From Sphacelaria rigidula (taxonomy: Eukaryota; Phaeophyceae; Sphacelariales): 24,540 bases of DNA. The stretch spans positions 1 to 24,540 of the forward strand of contig CAXNAA020000199.1 of NCBI GenBank assembly GCA_964200075.2, in the 5' to 3' direction. The translations under genes and the position numbers were made by a program. Below are positions 1-12,400 of the stretch, piece after piece (position 1 is the stretch's first letter; each line of letters opens with the position of its first letter). The notes beneath the pieces are model-generated. The model made no database searches. It was not told where the DNA came from and saw only the letters and a program-made list of their open reading frames with translations.

Positions 1-45
1 CTCTGTGACCACGGGTTCGAGAGATCGAGCTAATGTGATGGACGT

Positions 46-69
46 AATAATAGTAATAATAATAATAAC
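46..69. repeat. AAT-type microsatellite
   Basis: A short run of TAATAA units. It follows a GGTTCGAG motif at 14-21 that resembles a B box, so the segment may be the 3' tail of another tRNA-derived short repeat cut by the window edge. Confidence 0.5.
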
Positions 70-418
70 ACCCCCGAGCACTATGTGCTAGTGTAAATAA
101 GTACGTTTTACTATAGGATAGTGACCCAACAAAAGCTCGGGGCAGTGGGATCGGCCCTGTATAAAATGCAAGTGAACGATAAAAAAATCGGGAAAGCAAG
201 CCCCGACCACTTGGGCTTTCTTTTGCTTGGAAGGCTTTTTTGGGGGCCAGGGACAGGGTACACATACCAACTTAGCAGTGACATCACTCCCGACGACAGC
301 CCCCCCCCACTGGTCGTTCGGATGTGGTCGATAAATTCGCCTCGGTCTGATTGGGCAGGTCGCTCCCAGACTTTGTGTTTATTATTATTTTACTAATATA
401 TGGTGAAGCCCTTGTTAC

Positions 419-474
419 TGAGCTTCAGTCCCAAAAGGGTTAAGTATATTCGTGGCATTCTGAATCAGGTACAC
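419..474 (-). CDS. Probable SMC gene exon (18 codons), last one visible
   Basis: Follows the best pyrimidine tract in the window (TTTTTTCCTCCTTTGG... CATTTCATCAG) and reads VYLIQNATNILNPFGTEA to a donor CTCA|GTAACA. The NPFGTEA ending faintly recalls the segment before the C-terminal head of SMC proteins (N...A...xEA), but this resemblance is weak. If the donor is not used the frame ends at TAA one codon later. Bases 1-418 show no further exon I can support. Confidence 0.45.
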
Positions 475-3400
475 CTGATGAAATGGCAGAGACAGGTATC
501 CAAAGGAGGAAAAAACAGCGAGACGTTCAAGAGAAAATTGCGTTATAGGCTCAATGATCAATATTTTTCGATTCTTGAGTGATTCCTGACAACGACAACA
601 TCTACTTGGAATACATGGAGGAGGGATCGTTCACATCTACCCAGTGACTCAGTTATCCCCCCAAAATTGACCAAATTGCGTCCTCTGAAGGTCGAATGTC
701 GGAGCAGAAATGGGTTATATAATGCCAGTACCCCGGTTGATTGCAACTTCTACAACGTCCAAAACAAGGAAGGGATGGACAAAGACGACGACTCGTCTCA
801 CTCGATTTCCTCCTCCATTTTGGCACACATTGCACTGGCTCCTTCCAGGTCTTGCTCCCGAGCCTCCAAAGATACTTTCAGCGCCGACAATGCTCCTTGC
901 GATTTCCCTTGTACACACCAACCCGTAAAATACGAGTTGAAGTTACGCGCGAGATCAAGAAAATAATACAAAAACACAGAACGAAAACGAGTAGAAAATG
1001 ATTTCAGGTTACCTCGCAAAATCTTTCTTGCCGTTTCAGACGATAACCGAATGATACAATTCTCTACCTGACGAAAGAAAACGAAAATATTATTCGAAAA
1101 GCTCGGTTTTGGATGGACAAAAATAGTGCAAGAGAAAATATCGTTACTTTTTGCTCCAGCGCAGTACTCGGTGGTCAATCTACGACTGCTGAACACGGTC
1201 CTGAGCCAGGGCAGGCTCGACGTTTCATCAAATGTACACACACAAAATGGTCAGCATGAACACCATTCGTCTTGCTAGTGACTGGTAATATGGAAACCGA
1301 AAACAGAGTCAAGAACCGGCAAGTACTTTCAAGAAAATCAAATGCGTGCAACACATATGTACATACATACATTACGCTCGGCATTGGAGTACATAATGTG
1401 CATACGGTCAGGCTTCACCTGTTGTTGTATGATGGACGTTCAGATTTCCAGTCACCAGTACATCGCAACGAGCTCTCTATGCACAAGAACACCACCTGTT
1501 TCTGTCGCGAAGCTGCCGGCAGCGGTGGCAGCTGTAGAGCCAGAAGACGCGGCCGTGTCGCTCTTCATCTCCCCTCCGTTGTTCGAAGCAAGGTGTTTCA
1601 TGTCGAGTCCCGCCCGCTCCGCGTCCACCCACCGTAGGTTTTCGCGCGCCGCAGCAACAATTCTCTCGCTTTCCGAGAGGCGCTGGGTGCACTGCATCAA
1701 CGGTTCATCGCAGCAGGAATATTTTCGTGTTTTCCCCCGAAAGCAATCTAAACGGTTGAACAACGCATGTTTTGACGACACCATCGATCGGACGAGAGGC
1801 AGCACAGGACACGCACACGCACCCCCACTTAGCGGGTACGATGCGAAAACGGAGAGAAGCGAAGGAAATCGACTAGACCAACAGGTGGCCGCAAGCACCC
1901 GTGTGGGTGTATTTGCGTGTTGTTTGGTTGTTAGGCGCGACGGTGCTGTGCTGAAGACCGAAGCAATTCTGCCCGTATATACAGACGGGTGTATTTTTGT
2001 TTCAGGTATTTTGTGTTATGCGTGTGTCCGGCAATACGGCGCTAAGGACAGAAGGGACCGACCGTCTCACATGTAAGGACACAACATCGATTATCCGCAC
2101 TTGAAAAAATATACTGATTCTAGAGTTGACCGAAAGGGGTACTCCCTTTAGTACGCATTGCAAACTTTCCCTCCACTGTGTACAGCGAATCGCTAAATAT
2201 CATCACGTTTTGCTTGTCGCACACGTACAAATGTGGAACATCGACACCATAGCGAAAAGAGAGAAAAAAATGTCCACCTCACCTTTGCTTCGCCGACAGA
2301 GGACCTGCTCGATCCTTCCGCTCTGAAGCTCAGTACCCAGCAAAGCGAATGAAACAAGAATATATGTGAACTGGTTGTTCCTCAAGTACATACCTCTTCA
2401 TGCTCTCGCTTCAGCCTGGCACGCCGTGCCTGCAGGCGTGCAAGCTCCGTTCCGGATTGAAGACGCCGCGTCAGGTCCCTGGTGCGAGCGCGCAGGAGGC
2501 AAAACACCCATGCCAGTGAGAGCAGCCAGGGATTCGGCCAGAATCGATCTGTAACGAAATCAGCATTACTGGGAAAGCTATTTTTCCATTAGCATTCCTC
2601 TGGCAAGTGGCCGTCCGCGCCCCAACCCCCCCCCCCGACCCCCCCTCGATCACGGGGTAAAATAGAATGCATGCGATCCTTTTGTATTCCGTCGCTTTTG
2701 ATTGATTTTACCGCGGACGACTTCGAGAGTATCGAGAACAGGGCAGCGCAGCACCGGGGATACGATGATGGTTTCACGAACCGGAACATCGTCACCAAGA
2801 TTGCTCGCATAACAAACCATGAAAAACTGTGACGCAAAGCTAATAGCATCAATGAAAAACAAAACAAAAATACAAGCGGCCGGGCAAAAACGGACCCCTT
2901 CCCGCACCCCCTTCTGTCTCGTGATGGTATCCTGTCTAGCACGACACGTCCGTGCCCTGCGAGCAAACTCCCTGGCTGAAACGCGACAGATAAGTGACTT
3001 TTATACCTGAATCTTCAAAACAATGGTGTACAGAGATGCAAGCTCCACATCTACTACCCTAACCGGTACAACCCAACCCTGCATAGACCTTCAACACCCC
3101 TTCGGGTACCGCAGTACGGGATTCGGGTTATCAAGGGAGGATCAAGAAGGTTACAGCACACCTCTTCCACATGAAATAGAAGGATCCAGTATTTTACGAA
3201 CATGGTGCACTTCGCATGGCTTGTGATAGGGTTAGGTTCTATTCATGCCTGGATCCCTCCGCGCATGCCTCAAGTGCTTCAGTCCGCTCCGTGTATGTGC
3301 GCACCGCAAGGTCGAACTCGGCCTTCGCCCGCAACTTGGCACCCTCTCCCCATGTCTCTCCACCGACCACTTCTCCTGGAGCGTGACGGACACAATGAAC

Positions 3401-6400
3401 TGTAATGCTACTCTGCCGGAGCTCTGACAAGAGCAACGCGCTCACCTCGTCGCTTTGAGTGAGGGGAGAGACGGTGAGAGAGGAAGGATGAGGGTTGAAG
3501 AACGTCTTTCCACGTACGCGGTACATCGTAGCATGCAGATGTGTAGGCGTACTCGGTTGTTGCATGGGAAAGGTAGCCGTATGTATTAGTCAACAAAACG
3601 AAAGTGCAACAAAAACCTCATGTGGGTTCAGCGGGAAGTGGCTTGGGACGAGGTTAGGCTGACAATACGTCAAGCCTACCACCTACTGCAGTGTGCTTTT
3701 ATCATTGTTTGGCCCATGCATGATACATGAAAAACGTTGGTAGGAGTCGTGTTACGATAGGAGTGCATAAATGTTTTCTGGGCCGGCGTACTGGAGTTAG
3801 ATATAGACTCTCGCGCACTCGCACTAGTGCTGTTTGGGTGCAGTTGCGTCTGAAGGTGAGGCGATCCCCTCGCAGGCAAACACCACAAATTGTGAAAAAT
3901 GTTTGTTCCACAACGTGAAAATACCTCAGACAAGTTTTGGCCAATAACGTGCACCCCTGCCATAGCACGACGCGTGGGCGAACAAAATGGCGATCGATCA
4001 CCGCCAGAATTGCCGCTAGAAAACTACTGTACCGCATGAAAAATCTCGGGAGCACTTTTTAAGAGTAGTGCGGAATGATCAAGGGCCGTCGTACTCCTTA
4101 TGCGTGCCGAAAAGCAGTGTTAGAAATGGTTTTTGCCCTTGCGTCTACTCCAAGTGTCTCACTCTGCAGCGATTACCCAGCCTCCTAGAGCCTTCCGCAT
4201 GGCGGCAGTGACGCTAGCGTCGGATGAATCCCACACCACCAACGACGCCGGGTCAATCACCTGACGCACACAATGACCATCGAGTACAACAACTGATTTT
4301 TTAGGGGCATGTAACGTGTTCACACACGCCAGGATCGCTCATTATCGCCCTGCCGGGGTTGTCGACTAAAGCGTACCCACGTATATCCTACAGGCTGCAA
4401 TACCGTGCGATAACAGCAGCTCCAAGTTTGATTTCACGGGTACTAGATACAAAGGCCCGTGTTAGCGGTATCCACACAACACAGTCCCATCGTCTCTGAA
4501 AGCTCTCCCCATTGTAATGTCTACGCAGTAGTTCTACTGTGTTTCTGCCGAACAGCAGAGCACAAAATCAGAACGACAACAGTACATAGAGAAGTCTCAG
4601 GCCTCGAAGTGAGTCGACCCATTTATCAAAGCCGAAAAAACGTATTCAAAGTGCTCTACCTTGACCTTGCCCGGCCATCTACGTCTCGCCCACTCCAGAG
4701 CTTTTGACACCTGCGTGCACCTTCGCTGCCATCCGTGCGCAGCACTCCTGAGGCGCTCGGCGGGCCTGAAGAGGGGAAGGGGGGATCACCGCAACCCGAG
4801 GAGTCTGCTCAGTGGACTCAGATCGCAGTCGAACTTGATGGACAATGTTCTTATTAGTGACGGGACAGGTGGTGAAGTGAAGAATCTGTGATAGATCACG
4901 CAACTGTGAATAGATTATTGCTCGTTTCTGTGACACGATGAAGGGGATAGGGCGGATTGTAGGGCTACAATGGCCGTACAAATTCAGTACTGAGCAAGCG
5001 ATGCTGCAAGTACTAGTTACTTGCGTGAGAAAGCTCGATAGAAGTGGTAGTGACTGTCATGTGAATCCCGATCTCCCAAAATGCAGAAAATATTAGTCAG
5101 TTATCGTTGTCGTCGTGGTCGTGGTGGTCGTCTACTAACACGCACTCATCCACCTACGAGGAAACGTTGTATACTAAAGCACACTACGAACTCCCCGTCG
5201 AAGCTATTTCGTGGGTTCAACGTACAGTACTGCAGTAAGTACGCTACAAGTAGTTGCAACGATGAGGATACTTCGCTTGAATTTCATGTCGACAAGCGTT
5301 ACCGTCGCACTTGCCATACTCTTAGACCAGCCCCATTGGCGTTGGCTAGATCAAGCGCTTCGTCGGCCTCCTTGGACGATGCACAAATCCACACCGTCAA
5401 AGAGCCCGCTGCGCCGCATGGCATCGAAAATTCAGGCGGGCAGACGTTACGGTCAAGTCTGAAATATGAAATCGGGGAGGTCCACAAGGGAATTGTAAAA
5501 ATATTGCATGGGCCGAGAACGTTATGCGGCTACTAGCGGAATACACGACGAGATAAACGTCTACGGTCGTAATTGAAAACGGTGGACACACTAGTGCCTC
5601 ATGTTACTTCGCCCATTGACTTTGTGCCGTGGGGAGAACGCGACGCCCCTCCTACCAGTCAGCAGCAAAACGCCGATAACGAAGCAAAACTCTCTTGATG
5701 CCCAACTCGGGTTTCTGCTCGGTGAACAGATGAGACACAAAAAACCCCACGAATATTCCATGGTTGAAAAGAAACATGTAAAAAAACAACGGCACATGAA
5801 ACAACACGACACTGACGCAAACAATCATAGTAAACTCCTGTCATCAATGAATGAGCAAATCCGCAACAAACACAGTCGGATACGACCCCTCTCCCCTTGC
5901 CTCTCCTCCTCTGGCGCCCCTCCCCGCCCGCTGGCCTATCACGTGCACTCACACAACAGCGATGCCAAACCCTGAAAGCACTTCTCCGCATTGCTATCCT
6001 GCTGCTTCAACTCGAACAGCTCGAACAAGAACCCTCGGTGACCCTGCTGCTGCGGCGAAGCTGCTCTGTTGGCATTCTCCCGCCCACCAATACCACCACC
6101 ACGGTCGTCATCGTGAATCACAGCAACATTGGAATCGTTTGCCACTGCGGCGGCGGGGGCGAGTAGTCGAGAGCACCATTCCGGGGTGCCCAGGCGCCGG
6201 CGGGCCTCACCACAAGCCTGTCTCGCTGCCTCGATATCGTTTGAAAGATGGAGGTGCCTCGATCGTTGGACACGACGTTGTTCCTGATGAATGCGAAATA
6301 CGTGATGCAATGATGCCAGAAGTGGGAGGTAGGTGAAGCACATATGTACTTTAACGGCAAGATTAAAACAACACTTGTGATGACACGAATGCAGGGATGT

Positions 6401-9400
6401 CCTACACTGATGCGCGGCTATCATGGCGGATTTGTTTCATGTCTACTGCAGTAGAGGCTGAACTCATTCCGTCCACAAGGTGGGGCTGCCCGCACTGCTG
6501 TCTCACAGTAACCGACAGTACAACAGCAGTGCAGTAGCCATGATCGCGCCAACAGTGACTGCCGTCGTACGTGAATGAGGTCAACACATGCAACTGAAGT
6601 CGAACTGTTCGTTGCTGAACAGTACAGTAGAGTCTGATTTAGCTCGCGCATAAGCGAGGGCCCGCCAGCTGCATTATTCCATGTTCGTTCCGAACAACCA
6701 GAATATTTTTCACATCGTTGTTCGAATGTTGCTGTGTCTGGATCCGCACAGCCTGGGCGTACGTAAACCGTACGCACACGCGTCTGAAGGGTTTCTTAGT
6801 ATTCTCCTCTTGGCAAAAACAATGAGTAGGAGACGCCCTTGTAGGGCATCCACCCACACGATGATGTCAAACAACTTTGAAGGACGCGAAATGAACAAAA
6901 CTCGGTTTGGAATTGCCATCCACGTGTTTGTGTGCCGTTTGATCGTCATAGCAAGAGATTTGAGTGAGACGTTGAACGAAACATTCGCAGCTTATGGAAG
7001 TGCGGGCACTTGCGGGGTAACGACTTTCATTCGTTGACATTTTCACCGTGGGAAGCGTGAGAACGTGAGTAAACAAAGTAGTTGACTGAGTTTGTTTGAC
7101 GTGAGTTAGCGCGGTGCGGGAGTGCTGACCCAATCCGCGAGACCAAAATGTAAGGCGTGTACCGGGGAGAGATAGGTTGATCCCTTGAGACCACGGACTC
7201 GTCCCGAGGAAGGGAGGGGTGCAAAGTGCGACAAATACAAAATAAATTAAGAAATAATGAATAATGAATAATGAATAATGAATAATGAATAATGAATAAT
7301 AAACAATATATAATATATAATATATAATACATAGTATATATTATATAATATATCATATATCATAAATCATAAATAATGAATAATGAATAATGAATAATGA
7401 ATAATGAATAATGAATAATAATTAACAATTAACAACTGATAATTAATAATTAATAACTAATAAATAATAAATGATAAATAATAAATAATAAATAGTAAAT
7501 AGTAAATAGTAAATAATGAACAATACATAATAAATCATACATAATAAATCATACATAATAAACAATACATAATACATAATACATAATACATAAGAAATAA
7601 TGAATAATGAATAATGAATAATGAATAATAAATAACAAATAATGAATAATATCAGCACGTGAGCACACCAATATATTCAGAACAATAGTCAACTGACCTG
7701 CAGCCCGTTGTCGTGAAAATTGACGTGAACGATCCTCACCTCTATCCCTCGAAGGTGCTTCTGAACGTCTTCGGTGCTGTGAAGCGGAGACCCAACCCGC
7801 TTCATGCTCTCCCAAACCTACCAGGAAGGAGGGTGGAGGGCGTGCCAGTTACACGAGTGTTTCGGCTGGCGCATTATCACGCACTTGCCGCCATTCGGCG
7901 CGCGGGTTCTGTCGACGTTCACATGCTAGCATCCATCCATCCCGCCCTATCCCAATAATCCACAGACACAACCTGCACATAAACGGGGAACGCTTCAGTT
8001 TTTGGATGAAGTCACACTGAATTGAATTCATCCTTTGAGCGTCCGTGCTGGTCGTTCCGTAAGCACTTCACGGCGGACAGCCCCCACGAATTTGAGGAGG
8101 TCGAGAGTGAACGTCAATCTTCGATATGGCGAATGGTCTGCAGCTTATGTGTTGATGAATACTAGTGGCACAGGAGCGCTCCAGGAAAATTCTCAAAAAT
8201 GACTTGAGAGTCAACGGGAATGGCTCTAGAATTCGTTGCCGGATTGGCAGGCGGCGAGTGTCGTAGCCGATCATTTCCAACTGTAATTTTTGCGGGCGCC
8301 CACTCGATGCCAGGCCACACACAGTGAATGGCGCGCCCGCCGGCGATGGCTATTTGGAAGGGTCCTCGTGAATGCATGACTTAGTGTATTGGCGCCATCG
8401 TCACCCACGATGGTCTCCACGCATCATGAGCAACGCGCTCAGGGCAGCTTTGGGTTCGTGGCTCAAACCCGAAGGATCATGACACACGGGAGCCCGCAAC
8501 AACGTTTGTCTACGCAGACCCTTGTAGGCGGGCATTTTAGAGGATCCTCGTGTACTTGCATTATATATTGTACAGGCGACATCGCCTCATACGATAGTCT
8601 CCACGCATCACAAGCAATACGTTCAGAGCAGCCATATGGGTTCGTGGCTCAAAGCCCAAAGCATCATAACACACGGCATCCCCCGACTCCGTTGTTTCCA
8701 TACAGACGCTGCCGCTCCACCACAAAACAGCGGTGTCCAACTGAAAGCCCAAGTACCCACTACGGCGCTCAAAGGGCCAAAAGATACGTCTATATATTCA
8801 AAGTTCATATCTTGACCTACGTCGTCCTGATACTTCGCGGAGGGGTGGTCAATTGAGCATCGTTTGTAATTGTCATGACTGGAGTACGGAAGCGTTTTCT
8901 CGAAAATCTAGAGAAAAATCGTACAGGTGAAGGGCTACGAGGAAGCGAGGTGACACCAAGGGGAAAATATCACCACGGGATGTCCGCAGCAGCTCATGAG
9001 GGTATCGGACATGGCAAGAAGTCAGATACTACAGGAGACTGCATGACAATGTCCGAGGTCGTCTTCATCAAGGATAGTCGTCGATACGTTTCTCTCTGGA
9101 CGGATGCGTTACTCTGGTGCCATTCAACCGCCGTCGAAGGGTTCATTTTGTACCTCGTCCAAATCCCCTGCTACCGCTGCTACCTCCGATCTCCGCGCCG
9201 ACACATCTGCTTCCGCGCGGGACGCGGCGGACGAGGCCGTGACGTGGCGCGCCTCAGCACTGGCAACGACCGCTTTGTGGTCATCGTCCAGTGATTGACG
9301 CACCGCCCTCAGGGCTTCCTCAGGGTTGCCTCGGCTGGGATCAAAAGGTGCCAAAAATGGCGCGAGCACACACATGGATACGGCAGTACACTTGATCTGT

Positions 9401-12400
9401 AGCGTGGCACGTTGTTGAGGTTCCGACGTTAGAGGAGCAGGGTTGACAGAGCTCAACCAAGACTGATTTTATGGCCTGTGCATCGCCCTTGTGTTTATTT
9501 GCACAGGACACACAGAGGACAACTATTCGATTGAACGAGCCAGCAGATAGTGAACAGCACATTCCTTCATCCTCCATGTGAAATTGAAGTACCCCGTAAC
9601 GAGTCTAAGCTGCAAAGCGAAAGACCGTCCAACGATTGCTACGGGAATTACCCCAGATCATTGCCTCTCGTCACGCAGCGCTCCGAGCACAAATACAACG
9701 CTAGCCGACGCAAAACAGTACCATTATGCAGGGATCACAATTCAACATTGCACGCACAGGCAGCTTCACCTGTCCTACTGTTGACAAACAAAACTTTGCG
9801 ACACACACAAAATATTCATAAAACAAAAGACAAACACACCTTCCTTCCGCAGCCATCAGCCTTGACCGCGTCCTACGAACCTCCTCCTCCAGCCGTCCTC
9901 TCCGCTCTCGAAGGCTCACAATCCTGTCCCTCAGCACGGTAGATTTCGCCTCGAGGCCCCGTCTTTCTCTTTCAGAGTCCTGAAGTATTCGCCCCCACTG
10001 AGCGTCGAGTCCTTCCTTCTCTCGGAGAGCGACGGTTTCCAGCTTAGCCTTTGCGTGTATGTAGTGGACATGGGGAGAGAAGACTACGAGGTGACGCGCA
10101 TGAAACTGGTTAATCGCACAACGTATTTCGCGATCGTCGAGCTAGTCGTCATGATCAGTCATATGGCAGCGTATTTGTAGTTTCACAGAATACAGGACGA
10201 GAAAATGTGGGCGCTCTGTATGCGTTAATATTGTAGAGGTTGATGCGCTGTGGGTGCGGTTGCACCGAGAGATTTGTTTATAGATATTCTGAGGCGGCTA
10301 TTGCAAGAGAAGAGAGAAGGCGTTTGTGTGTGTGAGGTCAGCGTGCTACACAGCTATTTGCTTTCGACGGTAGCGAAACTCGAGACGCATGGGGGAAGAA
10401 GTGTCTGCCAGCCTTAACGAGAGCCACACGTACCACTATTACACCGCACAAAAAATCGCAATGAAAACAGATACACAATACAGCGAATAATGCGCAAAAA
10501 GCAATCAATCGCGTCTACCTGGATGGTAATGGCATGCGCTCTGTTGCCACATCACCTCTGTCGAAGCTTGGACCAGGTCTGTTAGTACCCCCAAGAGCTT
10601 CTTTTGCAACGCTTCGCTGCCGTCCTGATCGTCCTGGCCGCTTCTTCTCTCGCCAAGCCGGGTCATCTCGCTCTGCAGTGCGCGAAATTGTTCCTCCAGC
10701 TCCTTTTTGTCGCTTTCTAGGGTCTATGCGTAATGTTGAAAGTGTTTCGCAAAGCGTTCATAGGCACCAATGGGGTATAGAGGCTGTACGTCATACCTCG
10801 TACTGTATTGCTGCCTCAGAGTTGGTCAAGAAAAAATGGTCCACCGAATGCGAAGGGAAATCTGTGTATCTTCAGTATTGGGAAACCTATTTCTTTTTAC
10901 ACTCGCTGTTTTTCCCATGGACAGCACCAACGAGGCGATGTGTCTTGGCTGACCTGATGCAACCTGACTGTCGAAACGATGAGACAAGACGCAACACGCG
11001 TCACTTCGAGCACAGCCCACATAGGCAACGACATTATCTCGCCATGTTTCTGATGGCCGGGCCACATCACGTTTACTTCGTATGAGATGAACAACCGGCT
11101 TCAAGCAAGGCGAGAAAAGGCGCGAGTCACGACAAAAAGAGGTGCGGGCAAATATAATCCTTCTTTCACCTCCAGTTTAGACGTAAGGCGTTCCACAAGC
11201 CCCGCTGCGGCTCTCTCTTCCGCCTTGGCTATGTCATGGTCGAGGATCTTCATTTTAGCCGGGATGGAATCTAGCTCTTCCTCAATCTGCGTATTACACG
11301 GTGGGAGTACGGGTACCGTGTGGACGAAATGACATCGATTGTACCCTGATGTCCTCGAAATACGTGAGTGTCTGCTCGAGCCCACATGGTACGCGATATC
11401 TTGTAAACGGTGGAGAAAAAACAGCGGGGCCGACTGACGATCCGTATGAAATTTCTCAGTATACATGAAACATATAGTGCACCAGGTCAGCATTTGCAGG
11501 CGACACTTCCTGTTGACTTGGGGCAGAATTTGGCCACATTGTATTCGAAAAAAAGACGACACGAATATTGCGCGCTGCGGACGTCTGCGACACATCACAG
11601 GTCGACAGCACAGACAGGACATTCCCGGATATATTTCTCGAAAGCGCGAAAACAACTAGGCAAGGAAAAAAACGATGGCAGCCGTGATCACCTCACGGAC
11701 TCTGTCCATGGCCTGAAGATGTGCTCCCTCCTTGCCCACCGTCTCTTCCAGTGCCTTCCGTTCATAGACCGAACAAGGGTCAAAATGAGGCACAAGACGC
11801 AACGAGGTTGATACAACCGACCAACAACACGGAAGCGAGAGAGGGCGCGGGGGGGGGGAGGGGTACTCATGATCATGCATGCCATAGTCATCAGACCATT
11901 GACCTCGCATCCCTACAAAGCCGGGACGACGCCGGGTTTTCATCGGACCAGGCTCGCACTCAATCACCAAGCGCGAAGCGCCGTGGTGTGTTCGGTGAGT
12001 CGCATGAAGGGTGAGCTACATCCTGCTAAGTAAAAATATTCGGCCCGAAGCTTACTGATTATCTTGCCTTCGGATGACAACCTACAATGAGCTGCTGCAT
12101 TCTCTGGTATCGCCGATTCCAGAGACAGCCACGGCTTAGACGCTGCCTCGTGGGTGTCTCATCATCATTTATACACTACGTTGTACGATCATCCCCATTG
12201 TACGGAGTTGAGATTCTCCCACGCCGCACAACATGATCTAGCTCCACTACGATCATGGTTACCGCAAAAAAAAAACGCATGCGCGCAAAACAAACGGTAA
12301 CCTGGGCACCTAGCTTACGCAGTGAGTGGCGTGAAATATAGCGTCACCGACAACCGACGCCAACCCCATCGGGGGTTCGCCCCTACAAAGCCGCGACGGA

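Noticed and set aside
1342-2076. 244-codon plus-strand open frame
   Set aside because: It runs antisense to the coiled-coil exon at 1496-1691, shows no domain, and its composition outside the overlap is not protein-like.
2980-3090. Exon candidates VVDVELASLYTIVLKIQ and REFARRARTCRARQ
   Set aside because: They would be separated by an intron of only about 30 bases, and their phases do not fit the neighbouring exons.
5939-6424. Single 161-codon minus-strand gene, or its plus-strand counterpart
   Set aside because: The minus frame is the hinge exon read through both splice sites into intron; the plus frame is its antisense shadow.
7027-7815. Minus-strand frames rich in Tyr, Ile, Phe and Leu
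   Set aside because: They are translations of the AATAATG simple-sequence tract; only the part at 7698-7817 is kept as an exon, from its splice sites and phase.
8389-8856. 155-codon plus-strand open frame
   Set aside because: It coincides with the diverged tandem duplication and repeats itself imperfectly with it; no codon signature.
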